Of a DNA stretch of 64,000 bases, positions 27,131 to 35,632 are shown one piece after another. The stretch spans positions 41,228-105,227 of the forward strand of contig JAFRRW010000004.1 in assembly GCA_017427885.1 (NCBI GenBank). The letters run 5' to 3'. Within the stretch, counting starts at the first letter, position 1. Each line of letters starts with the position of its first letter. The notes beneath the pieces were generated by a model. The model was not told the origin of the DNA. It searched no databases and saw only the letters and a list, made by a program, of their open reading frames with translations. Source of the DNA: Bacteroidales bacterium. Its GTDB lineage: Bacteria; Bacteroidota; Bacteroidia; Bacteroidales; UBA932. The position numbers were made by a program, and so were the translations under genes.

Positions 27131-27559
27131 TTATTCAGCTTCGGGGGCCTCGGGAATCTCTTCGGCCTCGGGAGCTTCGGGTTCAACTTCTGACTTCACC
27201 TCCTCGGCAGCAGGAGCCTCGCTCTTGGCCTTGCGGTTGGCACGGCGCTTCTCGGCATACTCGACGGCATATTTGTCGAGGGCCACGGTGAGGAAGCGGA
27301 TAATGCGCTCGTCACGGTGATACTGGGTCTCGAGCACGTCGATGAAAGAGGGCTCGGCCTGGAACTGGATGAGATAATAGAATCCTGAAGTCTTGTACTG
27401 GATGGGATAAGCCAGCTGACGGAGACCCCAGTCTTCCTCGTACACGATCTCGCCCCCGTTGTCCTTGATGAGGGCCGTGTACTTGGCAACCGCTTCCTTC
27501 ATCTGTTCTTCAGACAAAACGGGAGTTGCAATGAAAACGGTTTCGTACTGTTTTAACAT
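27131..27559 (-). CDS. rpsF: 30S ribosomal protein S6 with an acidic C-terminal tail
   Basis: A 142-aa small-subunit protein. The S6 fold is seen in [39 protein letters not shown] and [16 protein letters not shown]. After about residue 112 comes a tail rich in Glu, Ala and Pro ([19 protein letters not shown] and onward), some 30 residues longer than a minimal S6. In E. coli, RimK adds glutamates to the S6 C-terminus; here an acidic tail is gene-encoded. First gene of the operon, with a consensus promoter and a hairpin leader. Confidence 0.97.
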   Translation of the reverse strand: MLKQYETVFIATPVLSEEQMKEAVAKYTALIKDNGGEIVYEEDWGLRQLAYPIQYKTSGFYYLIQFQAEPSFIDVLETQYHRDERIIRFLTVALDKYAVEYAEKRRANRKAKSEAPAAEEVKSEVEPEAPEAEEIPEAPEAE

Positions 27560-27588
27560 TTTGTAATTGTTTGTTTATAAATAATTTA

Positions 27589-27626
27589 CAGTCCCGCTCG
27601 GCCGTATGCCGCCGAAAACGGGACTG
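27589..27626 (-). promoter_or_regulatory. rpsF leader hairpin, candidate S6:S18 autoregulatory site
   Basis: The minus-strand leader starts with CAGTCCCG, which pairs perfectly (8 bp) with CGGGACTG. Between them, TTTTCGGCGGCATACGGCCGAG can form a second small stem CGGC/GCCG. Start-site prediction puts the RNA 5' end right at this hairpin. S6:S18 is known to bind a hairpin with a conserved CCG in rpsF leaders of many bacteria. A GCCGAG at the right place fits, but the match was made by eye. Confidence 0.55.
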
Positions 27627-27657
27627 CAAAGATATAAATTATTTACAAAAAGTCAAA
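27627..27657 (-). promoter_or_regulatory. Promoter of the rpsF-rpsR-rplI operon
   Basis: On the minus strand TTTG (27657-27654), an exact 19-nt spacer and TATCTTTG (27634-27627) form a full Bacteroidota consensus promoter. Its geometry is identical to that of the rpsA promoter at 57627-57657. Confidence 0.8.
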
Positions 27658-27663
27658 AAAATC

Positions 27664-29121
27664 CTATTTCACCGGGATACGTTCCAGGATCTTCACCAGG
27701 AAGGCCCAGGAATTGGCGACCGTGGAAATCTTCACCCTCTCGTCGGGAGAATGGGGATGGACGATCGTGGGTCCTATGGAAGCCATCTCCCAGTTGGGAT
27801 ACTTGGCCCCGAGAAGGGCGCATTCAAGGCCGCCGTGGGTGGCGTTCACCTTCATCTCCTCCCCTGAAATCTCCTTCCAGATATCGGTGATAAGCTTATA
27901 GACCGGAGTATCGGGCTTGGGAGTCCAGCCGCTGTATCCGCCGTAGGTGGTGAACTTCGCGCCGGCGAGTTCGAAAACGCACCTCATCCTCTCGGCGAGG
28001 GCTTCCTTGGCGGAGTTCCTGGAACTGCGCATCAGGGAATGGACCAGAATATGCCCGCCGTTGGTCCTCACCATAGCAAGGTTGGTGGACGTCTCGGTAA
28101 GGCCCTCGAAAGCGCTGCTCATACGGATTACTCCGGTAGGGCAGGCGAAGATGGCCTTCAGGGCGCGCAGGGTGACGCCCCTGGGAATGCAGTATCCGGG
28201 AACCCTGGGAAGACGTTCGAACAGGAACTGCATTCCGGGATCGGTGTCCAGGAATTCGTCCCTGATCTCGGCGTTCACGGCCTCGACCACCTTTTTCACG
28301 GCTTCCTCGTTTTCCTTCGGAACGATGATTTCAGCCGCCGCCTCGAAAGGAATAGCGTTGCGGAGGGTCCCACCATTCATCGAAGCGACCCTGACGCCGT
28401 ATTTCTCCACAAGGGGAAGGAGGGTGCGGGCCATAACCCTGTTGGCATTGGCCCTGTAGAGGCTGATATCCATTCCGGAATGACCTCCCTGGAGGCCCTT
28501 CACTTCATATTTGAAGCCTACCTGGCCCTTGGGAGTGCGGTATTTGCGGAATGAGAAATCTCCGGTGCCGTCGAGTCCTCCGGCGCAGCCTATGCAGAGT
28601 TCGCCTTCATCCTCCGAATCCAGGTTCAGCAGGATGTCCCCCTTGAACAGTCCGGGCCTGAGATGCTCGGCTCCGGTCATTCCGGTCTCCTCGTCATAGG
28701 TGATGAGCACTTCCACCGGTCCGTGCTGGAGGCTCTTGTCTTCAAGGACAGACATCGCCAGGGCCACTCCGATGCCGTCATCGGCTCCGAGGGTCGTGCC
28801 CACGGCTCCCACCCAGTCGCCTATGATCTGGGTCTCGATGGGGTCCTTCTTGAAATCGTGGACCTTGTCGGCCACCTTCTGGGGCACCATGTCCATATGG
28901 GCCTGGAGGATGACTCCGCGGCGGTTCTCAAATCCGGGAGTGGCCGGGGCGCGCATGATGACATTGCCCGTCTCGTCCGCAAAGGCCTCGATCCCCCTCT
29001 TGGCAGCCCAGTCGAGCAGGAATTTCCTCACGACCTCCTCGTGTTTCGAGGGACGGGGGCAGCGGGTTAGGGAATAGAAGTTTGTCCAAACGTTCTTCGG
29101 TTGTAAATCTTTGATAGTCAT
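27664..29121 (-). CDS. pepD: Cytosolic aminoacyl-histidine dipeptidase (M20C)
   Basis: A 485-aa di-zinc dipeptidase of the PepD type. Zinc and catalytic segments: ILQAHMDMVPQK (His and Asp), TTLGADDGIGVALAM (bridging Asp), LITYDEETGMTGAEHL (catalytic Glu pair), LLNLDSEDEGELCIGCAGG and the C-terminal NATHGGLECALL. The start is ATG 29121; an in-frame start 33 nt upstream would overlap the DUF4831 gene. It lies directly upstream of the rpsF promoter. Confidence 0.95.
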   Translation of the reverse strand: MTIKDLQPKNVWTNFYSLTRCPRPSKHEEVVRKFLLDWAAKRGIEAFADETGNVIMRAPATPGFENRRGVILQAHMDMVPQKVADKVHDFKKDPIETQIIGDWVGAVGTTLGADDGIGVALAMSVLEDKSLQHGPVEVLITYDEETGMTGAEHLRPGLFKGDILLNLDSEDEGELCIGCAGGLDGTGDFSFRKYRTPKGQVGFKYEVKGLQGGHSGMDISLYRANANRVMARTLLPLVEKYGVRVASMNGGTLRNAIPFEAAAEIIVPKENEEAVKKVVEAVNAEIRDEFLDTDPGMQFLFERLPRVPGYCIPRGVTLRALKAIFACPTGVIRMSSAFEGLTETSTNLAMVRTNGGHILVHSLMRSSRNSAKEALAERMRCVFELAGAKFTTYGGYSGWTPKPDTPVYKLITDIWKEISGEEMKVNATHGGLECALLGAKYPNWEMASIGPTIVHPHSPDERVKISTVANSWAFLVKILERIPVK

Positions 29122-29140
29122 AATTATGTATTTATTGATT

Positions 29141-30202
29141 CTATTTTCCGACAAGATTGAATGTGCTCTCTGAGCCTAACTGATAAACGGGGATCCTGTC
29201 CTGAAGGATCACGTTGACGCCGTCGGTCAGCTTGGCGCTGCAGATGGCAGGTATGCGATAGACGGCATAGGAGCCCCTAACCGCCTTCGCCTCGCCTTCG
29301 GCGTTGGAAACCGCCTGGGGTTTGAGTTCCAGGAGATAGGGTTTTCCGGCCATGTTGTCGGAGGCCACGAGCCCGTCGGTGTCGGAAACGCGGAAGGCCA
29401 CATAGACCTGGTTCTTGTTGGACGGGGTGGGGACCACGTCGAACTTCATCGTCTGGTCCTGGATATCGCTGTATCCTACGAAAAGGCTGAGGTATTCCCT
29501 CTCGAGGCGGTCGATCTCGGTGAGGGCGGCGCCGAGGGCCTCTCCGCTGAAGGTGGCGTCGGTGTTGCCGGTCACTATGTCAATCTTCTTCCTGCGAAGC
29601 TGGATTATGGTTTCGGCGGCCTCCTGGGCCCTCTGCTCCAGAGGTTTTTCCACCACCATGTCCTGCTGTATGGCCACGGTGTTGTAGGTTCCCTGATTCC
29701 TTACGTTACGGTAGAGGGTGGCGGACTCGGACCTGAGGTTGGAATTGACTCCCCTGTCGGAGAAATCGGCCTGCCCGGGGGTAGAGAACCTCCAGTAGGA
29801 GCCCCTTCCGAAATTGCCGTCGCCCACTGCGACGAGACCCTGGGCGGAGAGCTGGAGGAAGGACGTCGAGCCCGTACCGGGAGTCACCACGAAACGCCTG
29901 CTCTGGTCGGCCTCCACATACGGGGTCATCCTTATTTCCTTGATCCTGCAGGTGGATTCGTCCTGCTGGCGCGCGTCGACACCGAGATATTTCTTGGCAT
30001 ACTTGGCATAGGGACCCGCATAGAACTGCTCCCTCTGGGCAGTCACCTCGAATGTGAGGGTGGTCTGGGGAAGGGCGTAGGACAGTGTTCCCACGGGATC
30101 GGTCCCCTGGTATTCCTGGGCCTCCGCTCCCACGGAGACGGCCAGTGCGGCGACGACCGCCATGAAACTCATTTTCACCTTATCCATATTCATTCTCATC
30201 AT
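29141..30202 (-). CDS. Secreted DUF4831 family protein
   Basis: A 353-aa exported protein of a Bacteroidota family (DUF4831) with no settled function. The N-terminus carries a signal peptide ending near VGAEAQ. Typical segments are YALPQTTLTFEVTAQRE, YAGPYAKYAKKYLGV and TFNLVGK at the C-terminus. A helical stretch near 190-240 (QRAQEAAETIIQLRRKK, EIDRLEREYLSLF) is likely. Four Met codons lie within the first 15 codons. The -7 box at 30216-30209 would make ATG 30202 leaderless, so ATG 30193 or 30187 may be the true start. Confidence 0.8.
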   Translation of the reverse strand: MMRMNMDKVKMSFMAVVAALAVSVGAEAQEYQGTDPVGTLSYALPQTTLTFEVTAQREQFYAGPYAKYAKKYLGVDARQQDESTCRIKEIRMTPYVEADQSRRFVVTPGTGSTSFLQLSAQGLVAVGDGNFGRGSYWRFSTPGQADFSDRGVNSNLRSESATLYRNVRNQGTYNTVAIQQDMVVEKPLEQRAQEAAETIIQLRRKKIDIVTGNTDATFSGEALGAALTEIDRLEREYLSLFVGYSDIQDQTMKFDVVPTPSNKNQVYVAFRVSDTDGLVASDNMAGKPYLLELKPQAVSNAEGEAKAVRGSYAVYRIPAICSAKLTDGVNVILQDRIPVYQLGSESTFNLVGK

Positions 30203-30208
30203 TATTTA

Positions 30209-30216
30209 CAAATCTA
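30209..30216 (-). promoter_or_regulatory. Promoter -7 box of the DUF4831 gene (TAGATTTG)
   Basis: TAGATTTG on the minus strand matches TAnnTTTG and ends only 6 nt before the first possible ATG. Either the mRNA is leaderless or a later ATG is used. Confidence 0.5.
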
Positions 30217-30244
30217 ATCATTTTTTCTCTGCCGGCCCGGGAAC

Positions 30245-31144
30245 TCACAGTTTCCAGCGTTTGTGGGACCAGAGATAGTTGGAGGGATTGCGGAGGATGT
30301 CGGCCTCGAGAAGGTCGTAATACTTCCGGTTGATCTCATCGACAGTGAGGGCGGAAGCGTCGTCGCAAATCTTCGTGACCTTCCAGAGATAATGGCCCCT
30401 GGACACCCTGTCGAGGTTCATATAAGCCACTCCGAAGCCCATCTTCGCCGCCACGTTCACTCCGCCGGCCATCGTCCAGGTCTCCTGGTTCAGGAACCGT
30501 CCGACCGGATAGGGGGTGGCGTTGCGGTAGGGCGCCTGGTCGTTGGGGAACACATAGAAGTGCCTGTCCCCTTTCCTCTCCATCATATAGCGCAGGATTC
30601 TCCTGGACTCGACGTAGCAGTTCTCCCTGTCGGAGACCTGGGAGCACCGGATCCTTTCCATCACCTTGCCCCAGAACGGGCTGCTGACCTTCTTGTAAAC
30701 TACGCTGAACTTATGTTCTTCGAAGGCGGGGGTGACATCGGAATAAAAGTAGTTCATCACTCCCCCGGTGAGTTCCCAGTTCCCGCAGTGGGAATCCAGC
30801 AGGACTACTCCAGGGCAGGATTCGAACATCGAGTTCAACAGTTCGGGATTGACAATTTCCACAAGACGGGACCCGTGCAGGACCGCGTTGTCTCCACGGC
30901 TGAAAAAGATGGTCTCGACGAAGATGTCGGCGAGGTTCGAATAGAACTGGCCGGCAAGGGCGGAAATCTCCTTGTATTTCTTCTCGGGAAAGGCCCTGGA
31001 GAGGTTGGTCAACACAACGTCACGCCTGTAGCGGACCGCCTTGAGGATCCATTTGACAAGGCCGGACCAGAAATAGTGCACCCTGAGGGGCTGAAGCGAA
31101 AGCAGCTTCAGCAATCCGCACATCATTTTCACTCCGAAATCCAT
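30245..31144 (-). CDS. LpxL/HtrB-like lipid A acyltransferase
   Basis: A 299-aa inner-membrane acyltransferase expected to add secondary acyl chains to lipid A. The HX4D-type motif is in VVLLDSHCGNWELTGGV (family pattern H-x-G-N-W-E). RRDVVLTNLSRAFPEKKYKEI and FVFPNDQAP-like and LWSHKRWK segments are further family marks. An N-terminal amphipathic or membrane helix is present (MMCGLLKLLSLQPLRVHYFW). ATG 31144 is preferred over a TTG 18 nt upstream. It follows its divergent neighbour, the peptide transporter. Confidence 0.9.
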   Translation of the reverse strand: MDFGVKMMCGLLKLLSLQPLRVHYFWSGLVKWILKAVRYRRDVVLTNLSRAFPEKKYKEISALAGQFYSNLADIFVETIFFSRGDNAVLHGSRLVEIVNPELLNSMFESCPGVVLLDSHCGNWELTGGVMNYFYSDVTPAFEEHKFSVVYKKVSSPFWGKVMERIRCSQVSDRENCYVESRRILRYMMERKGDRHFYVFPNDQAPYRNATPYPVGRFLNQETWTMAGGVNVAAKMGFGVAYMNLDRVSRGHYLWKVTKICDDASALTVDEINRKYYDLLEADILRNPSNYLWSHKRWKL

Positions 31145-31228
31145 CTCGCGAGAAATCCACAAATCTTATACCGATGTAAAATTAACATAATTTTTCAACA
31201 CCTCCTACCGATTTAGGGCAAGTTTTAA

Positions 31229-31236
31229 TATATTTG
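31229..31236 (+). promoter_or_regulatory. Promoter -7 box of the peptide transporter operon (TATATTTG)
   Basis: TATATTTG ends 28 nt before ATG 31265. A TTG codon at 31241 lies at the predicted RNA 5' end, which argues against its use as the start. No good -33 box is visible. Confidence 0.5.
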
Positions 31237-31264
31237 TAAATTGACACAAACAAATTATCAAGAT

Positions 31265-32788
31265 ATGTTCAAGGGACAACCCAAAGGTCTTTTCGCCCTA
31301 GCCCTGGCCAACACCGGCGAGCGCTTCGGCTATTACACGATGATCGCCGTTTTCGCCCTTTTCCTGCGCGCGAATTTCGGTCTTGAACCCGGCACTGCAG
31401 GTTTCATCTACAGTACCTTCCTGATGCTGGTCTATTTCTTCCCGCTCATAGGAGGCATTCTGGCGGACAAATTCGGCTTCGGAAAGATGGTAACATCCGG
31501 AATCATAGTGATGTTCCTGGGCTATCTGCTCCTGTCCGTCCCCCTCGGCGGAGGAAACGTGGCCCTCATAGCGATGCTCGCCGCCCTGCTGCTGATAGGA
31601 TTCGGGACCGGACTGTTCAAGGGGAATCTCCAAGTGATGGTGGGTGACCTCTACAATGAGCCCCAGTACGCAGCCAAGAGGGATTCCGGGTTCTCGCTTT
31701 TCTATATGGCCATCAACATAGGCGCCCTGTTCGCCCCCACCGCAGCCATAAAGATCCGCGAGTGGGCCATCGGCCTTGGTTTCGACGGCAATTCCGCCTA
31801 TCACTTCTCCTTCGCCGTGGCCTGCGTCTCCCTGATCGTATCCATTATGATCTACTATGTCTTCCGCAACTGGTTCAGGCACGTTGAAGGCGGTCACGCC
31901 AAGGGAGAGAAAGCCCAGGTGGTGGACACCCTCACCCCCGAGCAGACCAAGAAACGCATGGTCGCCCTCTTCCTGGTATTCGCCGTGGTCATTTTCTTCT
32001 GGATGTCCTTCCACCAGAACGGCCTCACCCTCACATATTTCGCAGATGAATTCACACAGCGCAGCGCTTCAGGCATAGCTTCAATGCCGTTCAATGTCTG
32101 GAACCTTGTCGCCGTCATAGCCATAGTCTATGCCCTATTCTCAATCTTCGACAAAGAGGCTTCGACGAAAGGCAAATGGATCGGAGTGGGCGTAGTCGCG
32201 CTCGCCTGCGCTTATCTGGTCTGGCAGTACAGCCGTCTCAGCGGTTCCATCGCCATCAGCGCCCCTATCTTCCAGCACTTCAATCCTTTCTATGTAGTAG
32301 CCCTCACCCCCGTATCCCTGGCCATCTTCGGAGCCCTGGCCAAGAAGGGGAAGGAACCTTCCGCTCCCAGGAAGATAGCCTATGGAATGCTGGTCGCCGC
32401 TATTGCGTTCGGCCTGATGGTCATCGCTTCCATCGGTCTCAACACACCTGACGTGCAGGCCGCAGCCAGGGCTGCCGGAGCTCCCGAAACCCTGGTCTCC
32501 CCGTACTGGCTGATAAGCGTTTACCTTATCCTCACCTTCGGCGAGCTGCTGCTCAGTCCGATGGGTATCTCCTTCGTCTCCAAGGTCGCACCTCCCAAGT
32601 ATAAGGGTATGATGATGGGTATGTGGTTCGTGGCCACGGCCCTCGGAAACTTCCTGGTGCAGGTGGGCGGCCACCTCTGGGGCGGCTTCCCGCTCTGGGT
32701 GGTATGGGCCGTCTTCCTCGGCGTCTGCGTGATCTCCGCCATCTTCATGTTCGCGATGATGAAGAAGCTCGAAGACGCAACCGCCTGA
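31265..32788 (+). CDS. Proton-coupled oligopeptide transporter (POT/PTR2 family)
   Basis: A 507-aa inner-membrane di/tripeptide importer with 12-14 predicted spans. The N-terminal LANTGERFGYYTMIAVFALFL carries the ExxER-like proton-coupling motif (GERFGYY). YSTFLMLVYFFPLIGGILADKFGFGK and FGTGLFKGNLQVMVGDLY are POT signatures, and the C-terminal GELLLSPMGISFVSKVAPPKYKGMMMGMWF is the second family block. It heads a long plus-strand operon and overlaps the next gene by one base (TGATG). Confidence 0.94.
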   Translation: MFKGQPKGLFALALANTGERFGYYTMIAVFALFLRANFGLEPGTAGFIYSTFLMLVYFFPLIGGILADKFGFGKMVTSGIIVMFLGYLLLSVPLGGGNVALIAMLAALLLIGFGTGLFKGNLQVMVGDLYNEPQYAAKRDSGFSLFYMAINIGALFAPTAAIKIREWAIGLGFDGNSAYHFSFAVACVSLIVSIMIYYVFRNWFRHVEGGHAKGEKAQVVDTLTPEQTKKRMVALFLVFAVVIFFWMSFHQNGLTLTYFADEFTQRSASGIASMPFNVWNLVAVIAIVYALFSIFDKEASTKGKWIGVGVVALACAYLVWQYSRLSGSIAISAPIFQHFNPFYVVALTPVSLAIFGALAKKGKEPSAPRKIAYGMLVAAIAFGLMVIASIGLNTPDVQAAARAAGAPETLVSPYWLISVYLILTFGELLLSPMGISFVSKVAPPKYKGMMMGMWFVATALGNFLVQVGGHLWGGFPLWVVWAVFLGVCVISAIFMFAMMKKLEDATA

Positions 32789-33489
32789 TGGACGAAGGTA
32801 TCGCCAGACAACTCAGGGACTGGGCCGCCGAATACAACGACCCTGCATATTTCACAGAAGATCCCATAGCCTTCCCCACCAGGTTCGCAAGGTGGATGGG
32901 AGAAGGCAGGGCCTGCCTGCAGGACGTGGAGGTAGCAGCCATTTTCGCCGCCCATTTCGCCTGGGGCCGGAGAGCGATGATAGTGAGGGACTGCGAGAGG
33001 CTCTTCGACGAGATGCAGTGGAGGCCGTTCGACTACGTGATGGCCGGGGACTGGAGAAATGACGCTTCCTCCATCCACCGCACCGTCAAATGGTCAGAAG
33101 TGGCAAGTATCTGTAGCCGCCTGAAGGATTTCTATTCGACCGGGAAAAGCCTGGAAGAATTGGGCATTGAGGGGATCAGGACTGGGATTTTCGGACAGAA
33201 AGAAGACAGGAAGGCGCCAAACAAGAAGATAAACATGATGCGAAGGTGGATGGTCCGAAAGGACGGGAAGGTGGATCTCGGGTTATGGCGCAACAGCGAC
33301 CCGGCGGACCTGCTGATCCCGCTGGACGTCCACGTCTGGCAGATGGCGACCGAACTGGGACTTACCTCGAGGAAACAGAAGGACATAGTCACCGTGAAGG
33401 AGATCACGGACTTCCTGGGGGAAGTGTTCCCCTCGGACCCCTGCAAGGGTGACTTCGCCCTGTTCGGCTATGGAGTGACACATGCATAA
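32788..33489 (+). CDS. TIGR02757/DUF2400 family protein
   Basis: A 233-aa protein of a family conserved in Bacteroidota and some other phyla. Segments recalled from the family are DPIAFPTRFA, VAAIFAAHFAWGRRAMI, NKKINMMRRWMVRKD, DLGLWRNSDPADLLIPLDVHV and DFALFGYGVTHA. Some members have been compared with helix-hairpin-helix DNA glycosylase folds, but no activity is established to my knowledge. The start at 32788 is set by the TGATG overlap with the transporter stop. The end overlaps the zeta-like kinase start by 8 nt. Confidence 0.85.
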   Translation: MDEGIARQLRDWAAEYNDPAYFTEDPIAFPTRFARWMGEGRACLQDVEVAAIFAAHFAWGRRAMIVRDCERLFDEMQWRPFDYVMAGDWRNDASSIHRTVKWSEVASICSRLKDFYSTGKSLEELGIEGIRTGIFGQKEDRKAPNKKINMMRRWMVRKDGKVDLGLWRNSDPADLLIPLDVHVWQMATELGLTSRKQKDIVTVKEITDFLGEVFPSDPCKGDFALFGYGVTHA

Positions 33490-34114
33490 ACTCTATATCA
33501 TATCCGGCTGCAACGGCTCCGGCAAGACCACGGCTTCGTACTCGGTCCTGCCGGAACTCCTGGATTGCAGGCAGTTCGTAAACTCGGACGAGTTCGCGAA
33601 GAGCCTCTCCCCCTTCAGCCCGGAAAACGCCTTCGTGGCCGCCAGCCGCTATATGCTGCTGAAAATCAGGCATCTGTTCAAGACGAAGGAAGATTTCTGC
33701 ATAGAGACAACCCTTGCCACCCGGTCCCTCCTCAAGATGATCCGGACGGCCCAGAGGGAAGACTATCAGGTGACCATCATCTATTTCTGGATATCCTCAC
33801 CGGAGCTTGCAATATCCAGGGTGAAGGCCCGCGTGGAGGCCGGAGGCCACAATATCCCTGAAACCACGGTCAGGCGAAGGTACAACGTCGGACTGCACTA
33901 TTTCCTCCACGACTACATGCCGGTCTGCGACAGGTGGATCCTCGCCGACAACTCCCTGATACCGTTTACCGTGGTAGCCGAAGGCAGGAAGGAATACACG
34001 ACGGTGGTCCGAGACGCCGACAAATACCGGAGGATACTCGAGCAGAACAAGATGTTCGAGGAATATATGGCCGAAACCGGCGGATACGGAATAGAAACGG
34101 ACGCAAAAGAATGA
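33482..34114 (+). CDS. Zeta-toxin-like P-loop kinase (COG4185 type)
   Basis: A 210-aa P-loop ATPase/kinase. Walker A GCNGSGKTT lies at the N-terminus. FVNSDEFAKSLSPFSPE, FCIETTLATRSLLKMI and GGHNIPETTVRRRY are the conserved blocks of the zeta-like COG4185 family, related to UDP-N-acetylglucosamine kinases of zeta toxins. No epsilon-type antitoxin gene lies next to it. It is translationally coupled at both ends: an 8-nt overlap with DUF2400 and ATGA with tldD. Toxicity is not implied by sequence alone; a metabolic or regulatory kinase is equally possible. Confidence 0.83.
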   Translation: MHKLYIISGCNGSGKTTASYSVLPELLDCRQFVNSDEFAKSLSPFSPENAFVAASRYMLLKIRHLFKTKEDFCIETTLATRSLLKMIRTAQREDYQVTIIYFWISSPELAISRVKARVEAGGHNIPETTVRRRYNVGLHYFLHDYMPVCDRWILADNSLIPFTVVAEGRKEYTTVVRDADKYRRILEQNKMFEEYMAETGGYGIETDAKE

Positions 34115-35631
34115 TAAGGGACAAGAAATACTATCTGGACACCTTCGGGGTAAGCGAGGAGCAGCTGCTTCTCCTTGTCGCCGAGGGACTTGCCTGCGGA
34201 GGGGATTATTCCGACCTGTATTTCGAGAACTCAGCCTATTTCAGTCTCCAGCTCCGCGACGGAGAAGTTTCCTCGGGCAGCAGGGGCATCGACTACGGAG
34301 TGGGCATCAGGGTTTTGAAAGGGGAAAAGACAGGCTATTCCTATTCCGAAAGCACCGACCCCGGGTCGATGAAGGAGGCTGCCAGGGCTGCGGCGAAGAT
34401 CGCCGAAGGCCGGGGCGGTACCGTTGAAATCACCCCGGAATCAGCCGGCAGGATACTCAGGGACGCCAGGGACAGGGCCGCAGCCTATGTTCCCGCAGAG
34501 AACAACGGAGACCGGAAGGTCAGGAAGTTCTTCACGGGCATACCCAATCCGGCGGCCGACCGCTACCCTATGTCCCAGGACTGGAGGGATGCCGAAACGG
34601 CCGCCCTGGTACCTGTCCTCCTCGGCCTCAGGGACAGGATTTCCCGGAGGGACGGCACCATAGTGAAGATCCTGGCCCAGATTTCCGGCATCGTCGACGA
34701 CATCCTTATGTACAACTCCTTCGGTGAGTTGAAATACGAAACCAGGCCTATGGGCAGCATCGTCGCAACGGTGATCTTCTCAAGGGGCGGAAAGACCGAG
34801 AACAAGACGGTCGCAAGGAGTTTCCGCTCGGGGGTGGAGATGCTCTCCGACGCCCTCCTGGACGAAATTGCGGAAGAGGTCACCTCGGGCATCGACGAAA
34901 GGTTCGAGGCTACCCGCCCCAAAGGCGGCGGGATGAGCGTGGTTATGGGCGCCGGAGCCTCGGGAATCCTGCTTCACGAAGCGATGGGACACGCTTTCGA
35001 GGCGGATTTCAACCGTAAGGGACAGTCCATCTTTTCCGGAAGGATCGGGGAAAAGGTGTGCGATTCCCGGATCAGCATAGTCGACGACGCCACGGTGAAG
35101 GGTAACCGAGGCGCCCTGAACTTCGATGACGAAGGAGTACCCGGGCAGAGGACCTATATGGTTGAGAACGGGATACTTACATCATATCTGCACGACCGCA
35201 TCAGCGCCAAGTGGTACGGGGTGTCCCCCACCGGAAACGGCCGCCGCGAGTCTTTCCGCAACTATCCCATCCCGAGGATGAGGGCCACATATATGGAATC
35301 GGGAGACGCCACCAGGGAAGAGATAATCTCCTCGGTCAAGAAAGGGATCTATGTCGATGAATTCACCAACGGACAGGTCCTCATCGGCGAAGGGGATTTC
35401 ACGTTCTATGTCAAGAGCGGATTCCTGATCGAGAACGGACGGCTGACCGCCCCGGTGAAGGACATAAACATCATCGGAAACGGCCCCAGGGCCCTCGCCG
35501 ACATAGTCGCTGTCGGGAACGACGCCAAGATCGACAACGGAAAATGGACCTGCGGGAAAGGCCAGAGCGTGCCTGTCTCCTGCGGGATCCCGACGGTCCT
35601 GGTACGGGAATTGACAGTAGGAGGAAACTGA
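34111..35631 (+). CDS. tldD: TldD metallopeptidase
   Basis: A 506-aa catalytic subunit of the TldD/TldE peptidase. The zinc site HEAMGH (289-294) is in ILLHEAMGHAFEADF, and GNRGALNFDDEGVPGQRT and GFLIENGRLTAPVKDINIIGNG are family blocks. TldD/TldE in E. coli degrades short unfolded peptides, matures microcin B17 and has been linked to CcdA antitoxin turnover. ATG 34111 is set by the ATGA overlap with the zeta-like kinase. The pmbA gene follows after one base. Confidence 0.95.
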   Translation: MIRDKKYYLDTFGVSEEQLLLLVAEGLACGGDYSDLYFENSAYFSLQLRDGEVSSGSRGIDYGVGIRVLKGEKTGYSYSESTDPGSMKEAARAAAKIAEGRGGTVEITPESAGRILRDARDRAAAYVPAENNGDRKVRKFFTGIPNPAADRYPMSQDWRDAETAALVPVLLGLRDRISRRDGTIVKILAQISGIVDDILMYNSFGELKYETRPMGSIVATVIFSRGGKTENKTVARSFRSGVEMLSDALLDEIAEEVTSGIDERFEATRPKGGGMSVVMGAGASGILLHEAMGHAFEADFNRKGQSIFSGRIGEKVCDSRISIVDDATVKGNRGALNFDDEGVPGQRTYMVENGILTSYLHDRISAKWYGVSPTGNGRRESFRNYPIPRMRATYMESGDATREEIISSVKKGIYVDEFTNGQVLIGEGDFTFYVKSGFLIENGRLTAPVKDINIIGNGPRALADIVAVGNDAKIDNGKWTCGKGQSVPVSCGIPTVLVRELTVGGN

Positions 35632-35632
35632 T

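Noticed and set aside
31241-31264. TTG start for the peptide transporter
   Set aside because: It lies at the predicted RNA 5' end, and the POT family begins near the later ATG.
33482-34114. Classical toxin-antitoxin locus
   Set aside because: Only a zeta-like kinase is present. Neighbouring genes are DUF2400 and TldD, with no small antitoxin gene.
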